From positions 1-10,689 of the forward strand of contig JAGHDT010000611.1 in NCBI GenBank assembly GCA_021159805.1: a stretch of DNA of 10,689 bases, read 5' to 3'. The notes beneath the pieces are model-generated. The model worked only from the letters and a program-made list of their open reading frames with translations, ran no database searches and was not told where the DNA came from. Below are positions 1-7,146 of the stretch, one piece after another. Every line of letters starts with the position of its first letter. The stretch's first letter is position 1. The stretch comes from Anaerolineae bacterium. Its GTDB lineage: Bacteria; Chloroflexota; Anaerolineae; B4-G1; SLSP01. The position numbers and the translations under genes were made by a program.

Positions 1-3000
1 CCGCTGGTTGGGGTTTGCGTTTGCCAAAGGTTTTCTCGATCAAGACATAGAACAGCGGTACGAACAGCACCACGAGGAGCGTGCCGGTAACCATGCCGCC
101 CAGCACCACGGTGCCGATGGCGTTCATTGCGCCTGCACCCGCGCCCGTGCTGAAGGCCAAGGGGAGGACAGCGATGCCGGTGGTGATGGACGTCATCAGA
201 ATCGGGCGCAGGCGCAACTTCACCGCTCGCAGCGCCGCGTCGATCAATCCCAGCCCCTCCGCCACGCCGGCCATGGCGAACTGGACGATGAGGATGGCGT
301 TTTTCGTCGCCAGCCCCAGCGTGTTCAACATTCCGATCTGGAAGTACACGTCGCTCGGCATCCCCCGCCAGGAGGTGGCCAGAAAGCCGCCGACTACGCC
401 GAGCGGCAGGATGAGCAAGATCGCGATGGGCACGTCCCACTTGCCGTACAAGGCCGCCATGAAGAGGAACATGATCAAGAGCGAAAACGTGTACAGCAGC
501 CCGATCTGGGAGGAAGCCTGCTTCTCCTGATAGGAGAGCCCGGCCCAGTCATAACCGACCCCGGGCGGCAGTTTAGCGGCGAGATCTTCCATAGCCTGCA
601 TCGCCTCGCCGGAGCTTCGGCCCGGGGCCGGCTCGCCCCAGATGTTCATAGACGGGAACGCGTTGAAGCGCTCCAGGCGCGGAGATCCGCTGGTCCAGTG
701 GCCCGTGGCAAAGGAATCGAAAGGCACCATTTTGCCGGCCACATTGCGAACGTAGAGTTTCTTCAGGTCTTCGGGCGCCATGCGATAGGGCGCATCCGCC
801 TGGACATACACCCGCTTGACGCGGCCGCCCTGAATAAAGTCGTTCACATAGGCGCTGCCGAAGGCGGCCGAGATGGTGTTGTGAATGGAATAGATCGGCA
901 GCCCTTGCGCGCCCGCTTTCTCCCAGTCCACGTCCACTCGGTATTCGGGCACATCTTCCATACCGTTGGGCCGGACCTTCGCCAGTCGCGGGTCTTGCGC
1001 CGCCATACCGAGAAGCTGATTGCGGGCATTCATCAGGGCCTGATGCCCGATACCTCCGCGGTCCACCAACTGGAAATCGAACCCGATGGAATTGCCCAGC
1101 TCGATGATGGAGGGCGGCGGAAAGGCAAACACCAGCGCCTCGCGGGTTCCGGAAAACGCGCCCATTGCCCGGCCGGCGATGGCTTTGACCCGCAGGTCCG
1201 GCCGGTCGCGCAACTTCCAGTCCTTCAGCTTGGCGAAAACCATGCCGTTATTCTGCGCCCGGCCTGAGAACCCCATGCCGACAATCGTCATGCAGGATTC
1301 GACCGACTCTTTTTCCCGTTCGAGGAAATATTGCTGGACCTTGTCCGCGACGGCCCGAGTCTGCTCCATGGTGGCGCCGGTTGGCATAATAATCTGGCAC
1401 AGGAGAATTCCCTGATCTTCGTCAGGGAGGTAGCTCGTGGGCATTCCCCTGTAGAGCCACAGCAGCCCCCCCGCGATCAGGATATACACGACCAGGAAGC
1501 GCGCTTTCCGGGCCAGTCCGTAGCCGACCAGCTTCACGAAGCCGTCGCGAAACCAGTAGAAGCCGCGGTCGAACCACAGGAAGAACGGGCGCAGGAACCG
1601 GATGGCGCCTTCCGCCGCCTCGTGCCCCTTGGCCACCGGTTTGAGTATATTCGCACACAGCACCGGGGTCAGGATCAAAGCCATCGTCACCGACAATGCC
1701 ATGGCCGAGACGATAGTCACGGAAAACTGGCGGTAGATGACGCCCGTCGAGCCGCCAAAGAACCCCATGGGCGCGAACAAGGCCGTCAACACCAGGAAGA
1801 ACCCGATAAGGGCGCTGGTGATCTGGCCCATGGACTTGGCGGTGGCTTCCTTGGGAGAGAGGCCCTCTTCGCTCATTAGGCGTTCGACGTTCTCCACCAC
1901 GACGATGGTGTCGTCCACCAGCAATCCGATGGCAATGACCATGGCGAACATAGTCAGCATGTTGATGGAATACCCGAACGCCCCCAGCGCGGCGCAGGTG
2001 CCCAGCAGCACCACCGGCACCACGATGGTCGGGATCAGCGTGGCGCGGATATTGCCCATAAACAACCACATCACGAAGAAGACCAGCACGATGGCCTGGA
2101 GCAGAGCTTTGACCGCCTGGCCGATCGCCGCCTTGACGAACGGGGTGGTGTCGTAGGGATAAACCACTTTCAACCCCGGCGGAAAATAGCGGCTCATCTC
2201 CTGCATTCTGGACTTCACGGCGTTCGCGGTGTTGAGCGCGTTGGCCCCCGGTTCCATCCGGATGGCCAGGGCGGCGGCCGGCTTGCCGTTGTACCGGGCA
2301 TCAATATCGTAGTAGTCGGTTCCCAGTTCCGTTCGGCCTACATCCTTGACACGCACAATAGAACCATCAGAATTTGTGCGCAGGGGAATCGCGGCGAATT
2401 CGTCCGGGGTTTGAAGCAGGTTTTGGACGATGATGGAGGCGTTCAGACGCTGCCCCTTGACCGCAGGCGCGCCGCCGAACTGACCGGCGGAGACCTCCAC
2501 GTTATAGGCGCGCAGCGCCATTATTACGTCTTCCACGGTCAGGTGATATTCTGTAAGCTTGTCGGGATTCAGCCAGATCCGCATGGCATACTGAAAGCCG
2601 AAGACTTCGACCTCACCTACACCGGGCACCCGCGCCAGGACCTTTTCGAGGTTGGATTGGGCATAATCCCTGACGTCAATGGCGCTCATACTCCCGCCTT
2701 CGGCGATCAAGCCCACCATAAGCAGGTAGTTTTTCGTGGCCTTGCCGACCATGATGCCCGATTTCTGCACCACTTCCGGCAGGCTGGCCGTGGCGAGTTG
2801 AAGCTTGTTCTGCACCTTGGACCAGGCCACGTCCGGATCGGTCCCCGGCGCAAAGGTGAGCTCGATCATGGAAGTCCCGGCGGAGTCGCTCGTGGCGGCC
2901 ATATAGATCATCTTGTCCAGGCCGGTCATCTTTTGTTCGATGATCTGGGTCACGCCGTTTTCCACCGTCTCGGCCGAGGCGCCCGGGTAGAAGGAGGTAA

Positions 3001-3136
3001 CCCGAATGGACGGTGGCGCGAGGTTCGGATACTGGGCGATGGGCAGGTTGTAGATGGCCAGCACACCCAGCAACATAATGAAGATGGCGATGACATATGC
3101 GAAAACGGGCCGGTCGAGAAAGTATTTCGATAACAT
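1..3136 (-). CDS. RND multidrug efflux permease, AcrB/MexB type (HAE-1), 3' end off the window
   Basis: Inner-membrane proton/drug antiporter, the motor of a tripartite efflux pump. The frame is open from ATG at 3136 through the left edge, giving 1045 codons; AcrB is about 1049, so only a few C-terminal residues are missing. Seen in the translation: TM1 at about residues 10-29 after the N-terminal SKYFLDRP; porter-domain motif FGFQYAMRIW near 179-188; TM4 proton-relay pair LLVDDTIVVVENVERLM with D408/D409; a loop GFSGRAQNNGMVF near 622-634; SPRLERFNAFPS near 818; TM10 GLATKNAILIVQFA with lysine 945 (AcrB K940); and RLRPILMTS near 975. These cover both six-helix repeats and both periplasmic porter halves. 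AAGGAG at 3144-3149 lies 7 nt before the start and overlaps the adaptor's TAA stop, implying translational coupling. No frameshift was found. The family assignment is very secure; the exact orthologue and substrates are not. Confidence 0.96.
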   Translation of the reverse strand, partial: MLSKYFLDRPVFAYVIAIFIMLLGVLAIYNLPIAQYPNLAPPSIRVTSFYPGASAETVENGVTQIIEQKMTGLDKMIYMAATSDSAGTSMIELTFAPGTDPDVAWSKVQNKLQLATASLPEVVQKSGIMVGKATKNYLLMVGLIAEGGSMSAIDVRDYAQSNLEKVLARVPGVGEVEVFGFQYAMRIWLNPDKLTEYHLTVEDVIMALRAYNVEVSAGQFGGAPAVKGQRLNASIIVQNLLQTPDEFAAIPLRTNSDGSIVRVKDVGRTELGTDYYDIDARYNGKPAAALAIRMEPGANALNTANAVKSRMQEMSRYFPPGLKVVYPYDTTPFVKAAIGQAVKALLQAIVLVFFVMWLFMGNIRATLIPTIVVPVVLLGTCAALGAFGYSINMLTMFAMVIAIGLLVDDTIVVVENVERLMSEEGLSPKEATAKSMGQITSALIGFFLVLTALFAPMGFFGGSTGVIYRQFSVTIVSAMALSVTMALILTPVLCANILKPVAKGHEAAEGAIRFLRPFFLWFDRGFYWFRDGFVKLVGYGLARKARFLVVYILIAGGLLWLYRGMPTSYLPDEDQGILLCQIIMPTGATMEQTRAVADKVQQYFLEREKESVESCMTIVGMGFSGRAQNNGMVFAKLKDWKLRDRPDLRVKAIAGRAMGAFSGTREALVFAFPPPSIIELGNSIGFDFQLVDRGGIGHQALMNARNQLLGMAAQDPRLAKVRPNGMEDVPEYRVDVDWEKAGAQGLPIYSIHNTISAAFGSAYVNDFIQGGRVKRVYVQADAPYRMAPEDLKKLYVRNVAGKMVPFDSFATGHWTSGSPRLERFNAFPSMNIWGEPAPGRSSGEAMQAMEDLAAKLPPGVGYDWAGLSYQEKQASSQIGLLYTFSLLIMFLFMAALYGKWDVPIAILLILPLGVVGGFLATSWRGMPSDVYFQIGMLNTLGLATKNAILIVQFAMAGVAEGLGLIDAALRAVKLRLRPILMTSITTGIAVLPLAFSTGAGAGAMNAIGTVVLGGMVTGTLLVVLFVPLFYVLIEKTFGKRKPQPA

Positions 3137-3143
3137 GGACGAT

Positions 3144-3149
3144 CTCCTT
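3144..3149 (-). promoter_or_regulatory. Shine-Dalgarno site of the AcrB-type permease
   Basis: Minus-strand AAGGAG, 7 nt upstream of ATG 3136. It shares a base with the TAA stop (3149-3151) of the adaptor gene. This fixes the permease start and suggests that ribosomes finishing the adaptor re-initiate on the permease. Confidence 0.85.
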
Positions 3150-4510
3150 TATTTCGCCGGACCCGAGGGGGACATGGCCTTCTCGGGGGGCAATCCGGAG
3201 ACGCCATCTGGATTGAAAGGAACCGCTTTCACGCCAACGCCCGGCCGCAAGCGTTGCACGCCTTCCACAATGACCCGGTCGCCGACCGCCAGTCCCGAGC
3301 ACACGAGCCATTGAGAGCCGATGGCGCGGTCAAGGGTAAGCATTCTCATCGCCGCCGTACCGTCCGGCTGCACGATCCACGCGAACGCTTCTCCCCTCGG
3401 TGTGCGGCTGACGGCCTGCTGGGGCACAAGGACCGCGTCTTCCTTCACCCCCTCTTTCAGCACGGCGCGGACAAACATGCCCGGCAGGAGTTCGCCGTCC
3501 GGATTGGGAACCACGATCCGGAGAATGACCGAACCCGTGCTGGGGTCCACCGTCACGTCGCGAAATTCCAGCGTTCCCTCCTGCAGATAGGGCGTGCCGT
3601 CTTCACGAAGAATGGTGACCTTGCCCTGATTCTCACCGTCGTGTGTCAACCGCCCCTCCGCCAATCGGCGCTTCAACGCCTGCAATTCGGTTACGGATTG
3701 CACCACGTCCACGTAGATCGGATCCAGTTGCTGAATGGTGGCTAGGGCGACAGGCTGGTACGCCGCCACCAAAGCGCCAGTGGTGACACTGGAGCGGCCG
3801 ATATGCCCCGCGATTGGAGCCGTGATGCGTGTGTAGTCAAGATTGATGCGGGCCGTGGCCAGACCCGCCTCGGCGGTTTCGACGGCTGCCTGCGCCGCCT
3901 GGATCAACGCCTCGGCCTGGAGGCAGCCGGCTTCGGCGCTCTGCACCGCCGCCGCGGCGCTCTCGATACCGGCTTCCGCCTGCTTCAGCGCGGCGGACAC
4001 ATCGTCGAAGTCCTGCTGACTGACCGCCTTGCTGGCTACCAACTCGCTAAATCGCTGAGCCCGGAGGCGAATCGGCACTGCTGTCGCTTCGGCGCGCGAA
4101 TGGGCGGCCTTGGCCGACGCCAAGGACGCCTTGGCCACGTCGCGGGCCGCCAGGGCGGTCGCGTAGTTTGCCTTCGCCGAGGCCACAACAGCTTTCGCGT
4201 TGGCGTAGGCGGCCTTGTAGCTCTTGGGGTCGATCTCGTACAGCACATCCCCAGCCTCGACGACAGCGCCTTCCGTAAAGAGCCGCTTCTGGATGATGCC
4301 GGTCGCTTGGGGCCGGACTTGTGCGATGAGATAGGGCGAGGTGCGTCCCGGTAACTCCGTGGTCAGCACGACCCGCTGAGGCTGAACCGGCACCGTGGCG
4401 ACTTCCGGATCGGGCGGCGGCGGAGATTTCTGCCCGCGGTCGCAACCCTGCAAGAAAAGAGCGGCTAACAGGACTGTTGCAAGAGTACGTTCCCATCTGT
4501 GATGACTCAT
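3149..4510 (-). CDS. RND periplasmic adaptor lipoprotein, AcrA/MexA type, with extended alpha-hairpin
   Basis: Membrane-fusion protein (453 aa) that bridges the RND permease and the outer-membrane channel. The N terminus is a lipoprotein signal: hydrophobic stretch at residues 10-20, then lipobox LQGC with acylated Cys23, followed by a proline-rich linker. The first beta-barrel/lipoyl half follows (ELPGRTSPYLIAQVRPQATG, residues 52-71, very like AcrA). Next come an alanine-rich coiled-coil hairpin (about 96-221), the returning lipoyl half (INLDYTRITAPIAGHIGRS, 222-240), the beta-barrel (ATIQQLDPIYVDV; LEFRDVTVDPSTGS) and the membrane-proximal domain (LVPQQAVSRTPRGEA, 361-375). GGAG lies 7 nt before ATG 4510. 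Compared with E. coli AcrA as I recall it, each hairpin arm has 28 more residues. The gene is 12 bp upstream of the permease and 70 bp downstream of tetR. The family is certain; partner preference is inferred from context. Confidence 0.96.
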   Translation of the reverse strand: MSHHRWERTLATVLLAALFLQGCDRGQKSPPPPDPEVATVPVQPQRVVLTTELPGRTSPYLIAQVRPQATGIIQKRLFTEGAVVEAGDVLYEIDPKSYKAAYANAKAVVASAKANYATALAARDVAKASLASAKAAHSRAEATAVPIRLRAQRFSELVASKAVSQQDFDDVSAALKQAEAGIESAAAAVQSAEAGCLQAEALIQAAQAAVETAEAGLATARINLDYTRITAPIAGHIGRSSVTTGALVAAYQPVALATIQQLDPIYVDVVQSVTELQALKRRLAEGRLTHDGENQGKVTILREDGTPYLQEGTLEFRDVTVDPSTGSVILRIVVPNPDGELLPGMFVRAVLKEGVKEDAVLVPQQAVSRTPRGEAFAWIVQPDGTAAMRMLTLDRAIGSQWLVCSGLAVGDRVIVEGVQRLRPGVGVKAVPFNPDGVSGLPPEKAMSPSGPAK

Positions 4511-4551
4511 AAATGCACTCCGTTTCTCTAAGCCGGTTCAGCCCGTCCAGC

Positions 4552-4577
4552 GGCCGTGCGAGAGGCTCTCACGGGCC
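4552..4577. other. imperfect hairpin in the tetR-adaptor gap
   Basis: GGCCGT (4552-4557) can pair with ACGGGCC (4571-4577, one bulge), and GAG (4560-4562) pairs with CTC (4568-4570) around a 5-nt loop. It lies just after the tetR stop. No T-tract follows on the minus strand, so it is not an intrinsic terminator. It could slow decay or tune adaptor expression, but this is a guess from structure alone. Confidence 0.35.
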
Positions 4578-4580
4578 TGG

Positions 4581-5291
4581 CTATCCCGTTCCGGGGGCAA
4601 TGACCTTCGGATCAATATCCTTCAGCCGCGGCTGTGCGGCTTCTTCGCTTTCCCCGGCGCGCGGTTTCCAGCGGATGCGTCCTATAAACTCACGTTTCAT
4701 CTTCTCCACACGAACCGACAAGGACTCGGTCGGCTCGCGCTTCGACCAGTACGCGACAAAAGCGTTAATGACTCCCTCCAGACACAACGCAAGGTACATC
4801 GGGTCGGTCTCGTCAAAAACATGCTGGGAAATACCGCGCTTGAATATCTCGGTAACTGCTCCCACATATCGCTCGTACAACGCCGCACAATCCTCCGGAA
4901 AAGCCCGAGTCGGGTCCACGTGACTGCCTGGTGCCATCTCCAGGAAGACACGAAAGAAACCACGGTGGTCCTCGAAGTGCGTCAGCCGAAGTTCGATCAG
5001 GGTGGCAATGGCCTGCTCCGGATCATCGGTGCTCAGCACGTTCGCCTCAAACTGCTTCGTGAAGTTCTGTGCGATCCCGTCAATGACGCGAGCGTAGAGG
5101 TCATCCTTGCTCTTGAAGAAGTTGTAAAGCGTGCCGACCGCGAACTCCGCCTCCTGTGCAATCTCCTCCATGGTCGCGGCGTGATAGCCCTTGCGGATGA
5201 AAACGCGCTCGGCCGCCTTCAATATCTCGAGGCGGTGGCGTTCCCTTTCGCGTTCCTTTCGGCTCGCCTCAACGCTCTCTCGGTCTGGCAT
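4581..5291 (-). CDS. TetR/AcrR-family transcriptional repressor of the adjacent efflux operon
   Basis: Ligand-responsive repressor, 236 aa from the chosen start. The N-terminal DNA-binding domain is clear: a very basic lead-in (RKERERERHR), then LEILKAAERVFIRKGYHAAT and the helix-turn-helix TMEEIAQEAEFAVGTLYNFF followed by KSKDDLYARVI (about residues 40-70). The C-terminal ligand/dimer domain has the usual helical look but no assignable ligand, and ends in a polar tail of about 28 residues. An in-frame ATG at 5306 would add five residues, but I prefer ATG 5291: GGAG at 5299-5302 sits 7 nt before it, and that same GGAG would lie inside the longer reading. It is the first gene of the operon tetR-adaptor-permease, the acrR-acrA-acrB set on one transcript. 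Autoregulation through the inverted repeats at 5305-5359 is inferred. Confidence 0.93.
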   Translation of the reverse strand: MPDRESVEASRKERERERHRLEILKAAERVFIRKGYHAATMEEIAQEAEFAVGTLYNFFKSKDDLYARVIDGIAQNFTKQFEANVLSTDDPEQAIATLIELRLTHFEDHRGFFRVFLEMAPGSHVDPTRAFPEDCAALYERYVGAVTEIFKRGISQHVFDETDPMYLALCLEGVINAFVAYWSKREPTESLSVRVEKMKREFIGRIRWKPRAGESEEAAQPRLKDIDPKVIAPGTG

Positions 5292-5298
5292 GGAATTT

Positions 5299-5302
5299 CT
5301 CC
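5299..5302 (-). promoter_or_regulatory. Shine-Dalgarno site deciding the tetR start
   Basis: Minus-strand GGAG, 7 nt before ATG 5291. The alternative ATG at 5306 has no comparable site ahead of it and lies within a predicted stem, so the shorter protein is favoured. Confidence 0.7.
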
Positions 5303-5304
5303 GC

Positions 5305-5359
5305 ATATGAGCAGGTGCTCACACCATAGAGTATATGCTCATATTCTGAATATATACTC
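5305..5359. promoter_or_regulatory. inverted-repeat cluster, probable TetR operator
   Basis: AT-rich island in GC-rich surroundings with several symmetric elements: a perfect 13-bp palindrome ATATTCTGAATAT (5341-5353); 8-bp arms GAGTATAT (5329-5336) and ATATACTC (5352-5359); near-palindrome GAGTATATGCTC (5329-5340); TGAGCA-2-TGCTCA (5308-5321); and 9-bp arms ATATGAGCA (5305-5313) and TGCTCATAT (5336-5344). It starts at the predicted transcription start and lies directly ahead of tetR. TetR regulators of efflux pumps commonly bind such palindromes over their own promoter. Which element is bound cannot be told from sequence. Confidence 0.65.
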
Positions 5360-5388
5360 ATTATGTCCGGTATTACCTCATCTGTCAA
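5360..5388 (-). promoter_or_regulatory. primary-sigma promoter for the tetR-adaptor-permease operon
   Basis: On the minus strand: TTGACA (5388-5383, perfect -35 consensus), an exact 17-bp spacer, then CATAAT (5365-5360, five of six -10 bases). The start point should fall near 5353, giving a leader of about 60 nt to ATG 5291. The inverted-repeat cluster begins there, so a bound repressor would block initiation or clearance. Confidence 0.75.
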
Positions 5389-5392
5389 GCCG

Positions 5393-5410
5393 AAAATTGG
5401 CACAGGCCAA
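5393..5410 (-). terminator. weak intrinsic-terminator candidate after operon 1
   Basis: Minus strand reads TTGGC-CTGT-GCCAA-TTTT: a 5-bp stem, 4-nt loop and four T's, preceded by a run of T's. It is about 200 nt past the permease stop and 5 bp ahead of the tetR -35 box. The stem is short, so read-through into tetR is plausible. Confidence 0.35.
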
Positions 5411-5458
5411 AAAAAATTGGCAAGAGCGCTTCCCATTCCGCTCGACGGCCAATACGAA

Positions 5459-5505
5459 GGCGGCTGAGAATGCCTGCTCGGCACTCGCTCTCACCCCAAG
5501 CCGCC
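5459..5505. repeat. nested inverted repeat
   Basis: Three nested perfect arms: GGCGGCT (5459-5465) with AGCCGCC (5499-5505); TGAGA (5465-5469) with TCTCA (5489-5493); TGCC (5471-5474) with GGCA (5480-5483) around a 5-nt loop. The first two share T5465. In RNA this would fold as one long interrupted stem in the 3' trailer of operon 1. No T-tract follows. Possible transcript-end protection or a rho-associated structure; function unknown. Confidence 0.4.
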
Positions 5506-5607
5506 GGAAGTAACTACGGCGTCAGATAGGGGCTGTCGGCCGGATCACGCCGCTGCCCAACATCGCCCACAGCCTTCGGCGTCCGTTTCCACGCTGCTGT
5601 CCCGGTT

Positions 5608-7146
5608 CTAACCGTTCTTGTCATCAAAAGCCGGTGTTGCCGGAGACTCTTGGGGAACCAAGCGGGCACGGTCGCCATCCACAGCGGGACCGGATATCTG
5701 CCGTAGGAGGCGAGATAGGATGCGACGCAGGTCTTCGACAATCAAATACAGGCAGGGTATTATCACGAGCGTGATGAAGGTGGCAAATAGCAAGCCGAAT
5801 CCAAGCGATATGGCCATCGGGATCAGGAACCGGGCCTGGAGTGACCTTTCAAAGATCATCGGGGCCAGACCGCCGAAGGTGGTAAGGGTGGTCAGCAGGA
5901 TAGGCCGAAAGCGCTGGACCGCGGCCGAATGAATGGCCTCGTAATGGGATGTGCCCCTTTCCCTCCGGCGCCGGTTAGCGAAGTCGATCATAACCAGCGA
6001 ATCGTTCACTACCACTCCCGATAGCGCCACGATACCGAAGAGGCTGGGGATACACAGGTCGTAACCCATCACAAGGTGTCCGAGGAACGCTCCGACGATG
6101 CCGAACGGGATGCTCATCATCACGATCAGCGGCTGAATGAAACTGCGGAAGGGGATCGCGAGCATGGCGTAGATCACCATCAGGGCAAGTAGGGACGTAA
6201 GTTTCAGGCTTGCAATACTGTCGCGCATTTCCGCCTGGTGACCTTCAAAACTGTACGACAGGCCCGGATATTTCTGCATCAAAACAGGAAGGGAGCCTGC
6301 CTTCAGGTCGTCGAGGACCTCACCGGCCTTGCTCCGCGGCGTGACGTCGGCCGAGACCTGCACCACACGCCGGCCGTTGCGACGGTCGATTGTTGTGTAA
6401 CCTCGGCTTCGGTGCGCCGTGGCAATTTCGCGCAAGGGGACGTCAGTGTCCGCCGGCGTTCGAATCATAAGCTCGTCCAGGGTCTGTTCGGTTATCCGCT
6501 CGCGCTCCGGCAGGCGAACCATGATCTTGATCTCGTTGCGCCCGCGCTGCTGGCGAAGCACTTCAGCCCCGTAGAAAGCGCTGCGGACTTGGCGGGCGAC
6601 GGCCCTGGCTGTAAGCCCTAAACTCTTGCCCTCCGCCTTGATGGTAAAGTCCAGCTGCTCCTTGCCGGGCTGGAAGCCGTCGTCAATATCCTTGACGCGG
6701 GGGTACGCCTGCAAGGCTTGAGCCAGTTCTTTGCTGGCCCGTTCGAGCACGCCGATATCACGGTGGCTCAGTTCGATCGCCACGGGGCGGCTGTGACTGC
6801 CCGGGCCGCCGACGTCAGACGCGAATATCAGCGATTTGACCCCGGCCACTTCCCCTACTTCTTCTCGCCAGCGGCGCGTGAACTCCTCTGTGCTCATAAT
6901 CTTCTCGCGGATTTCGGGGTCGGCCAGTTCAACCCGAACCCGCGCTGTGTGACTTCCGTTGATCCCGATGTCGCAGGTGATCGACTTGATGAGTTCCTCA
7001 TAGCCGCTCCTGCCGACCACTTGGTGAACGTCCCGGACAAGACGATTCACAACGGTTTCGGTCTTCTGCACGGGCGAGCCGTATGGTAGTGTCACGCTCA
7101 CTTGGGAAAAGTCCGACTCCACTGTGGGAAAAAGGCCGAACCCCAT
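5608..7146 (-). CDS. C-terminal half of the frameshifted RND permease
   Basis: 512 codons from an ATG at 7146 that is probably internal to the intact gene; no good Shine-Dalgarno precedes it. It holds the second porter domain (GFGLFPTVESDFSQVSVTLPYGSP, split as GFGLFPTVES and DFSQVSVTLP; VDLDF-like segment near 165; IDRRNGRRVVQVSADV), then membrane helices: ALMVIYAMLAIPF (about 321-333), PLIVMMSIPFGIVGAFL, TM10 GIVALSGVVVNDSLVMIDFA (371-390), RFRPILLTTLTTFGGLAP, and PMAISLGFGLLFATFITLVI. TM10 has valine/asparagine where AcrB has its essential lysine (here N381-D382). Many non-AcrB RND permeases share the VVND pattern. The segment alone lacks the first six helices and could not transport by itself. 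Confidence 0.88.
   Translation of the reverse strand: MGFGLFPTVESDFSQVSVTLPYGSPVQKTETVVNRLVRDVHQVVGRSGYEELIKSITCDIGINGSHTARVRVELADPEIREKIMSTEEFTRRWREEVGEVAGVKSLIFASDVGGPGSHSRPVAIELSHRDIGVLERASKELAQALQAYPRVKDIDDGFQPGKEQLDFTIKAEGKSLGLTARAVARQVRSAFYGAEVLRQQRGRNEIKIMVRLPERERITEQTLDELMIRTPADTDVPLREIATAHRSRGYTTIDRRNGRRVVQVSADVTPRSKAGEVLDDLKAGSLPVLMQKYPGLSYSFEGHQAEMRDSIASLKLTSLLALMVIYAMLAIPFRSFIQPLIVMMSIPFGIVGAFLGHLVMGYDLCIPSLFGIVALSGVVVNDSLVMIDFANRRRRERGTSHYEAIHSAAVQRFRPILLTTLTTFGGLAPMIFERSLQARFLIPMAISLGFGLLFATFITLVIIPCLYLIVEDLRRILSRLLRQISGPAVDGDRARLVPQESPATPAFDDKNG

Larger units (their letters stand above)
5292..5607. other. intergenic region between the two efflux operons
   Basis: About 316 bp with no convincing gene. 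From right to left it holds unassigned GC-rich trailer sequence (5506-5607), a nested inverted repeat, a run of eight A's flanked by GCCAA/TTGGC copies, the leftward promoter, and the inverted-repeat operator candidate. The one reading frame running into it (5514-5741, minus) is a shadow of the permease C terminus and has no recognisable protein features. Confidence 0.8.

Noticed and set aside
8..1267. 419-codon open frame on the plus strand
   Set aside because: It lies wholly antisense to the intact AcrB-type permease, its translation is low-complexity (H, R, Q, G-rich) without domains, and long antisense frames are expected opposite GC-rich genes.
1422..2069. 215-codon minus-strand frame
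   Set aside because: It is a different frame inside the permease, whose own frame is uninterrupted here with TM motifs; the translation has no family features.
2676..3311. 211-codon minus-strand frame spanning the adaptor-permease junction
   Set aside because: It is out of frame with both real genes, whose ends and starts are fixed by a stop overlapping a strong ribosome site.
5514..5741. 75-codon minus-strand frame running past the permease stop
   Set aside because: Mostly a shadow of the permease C terminus, with no convincing ribosome site and no recognisable protein features.
6238..6621. 127-codon plus-strand frame
   Set aside because: Antisense to the second porter domain of the operon 1 permease; no domain, no start signal.
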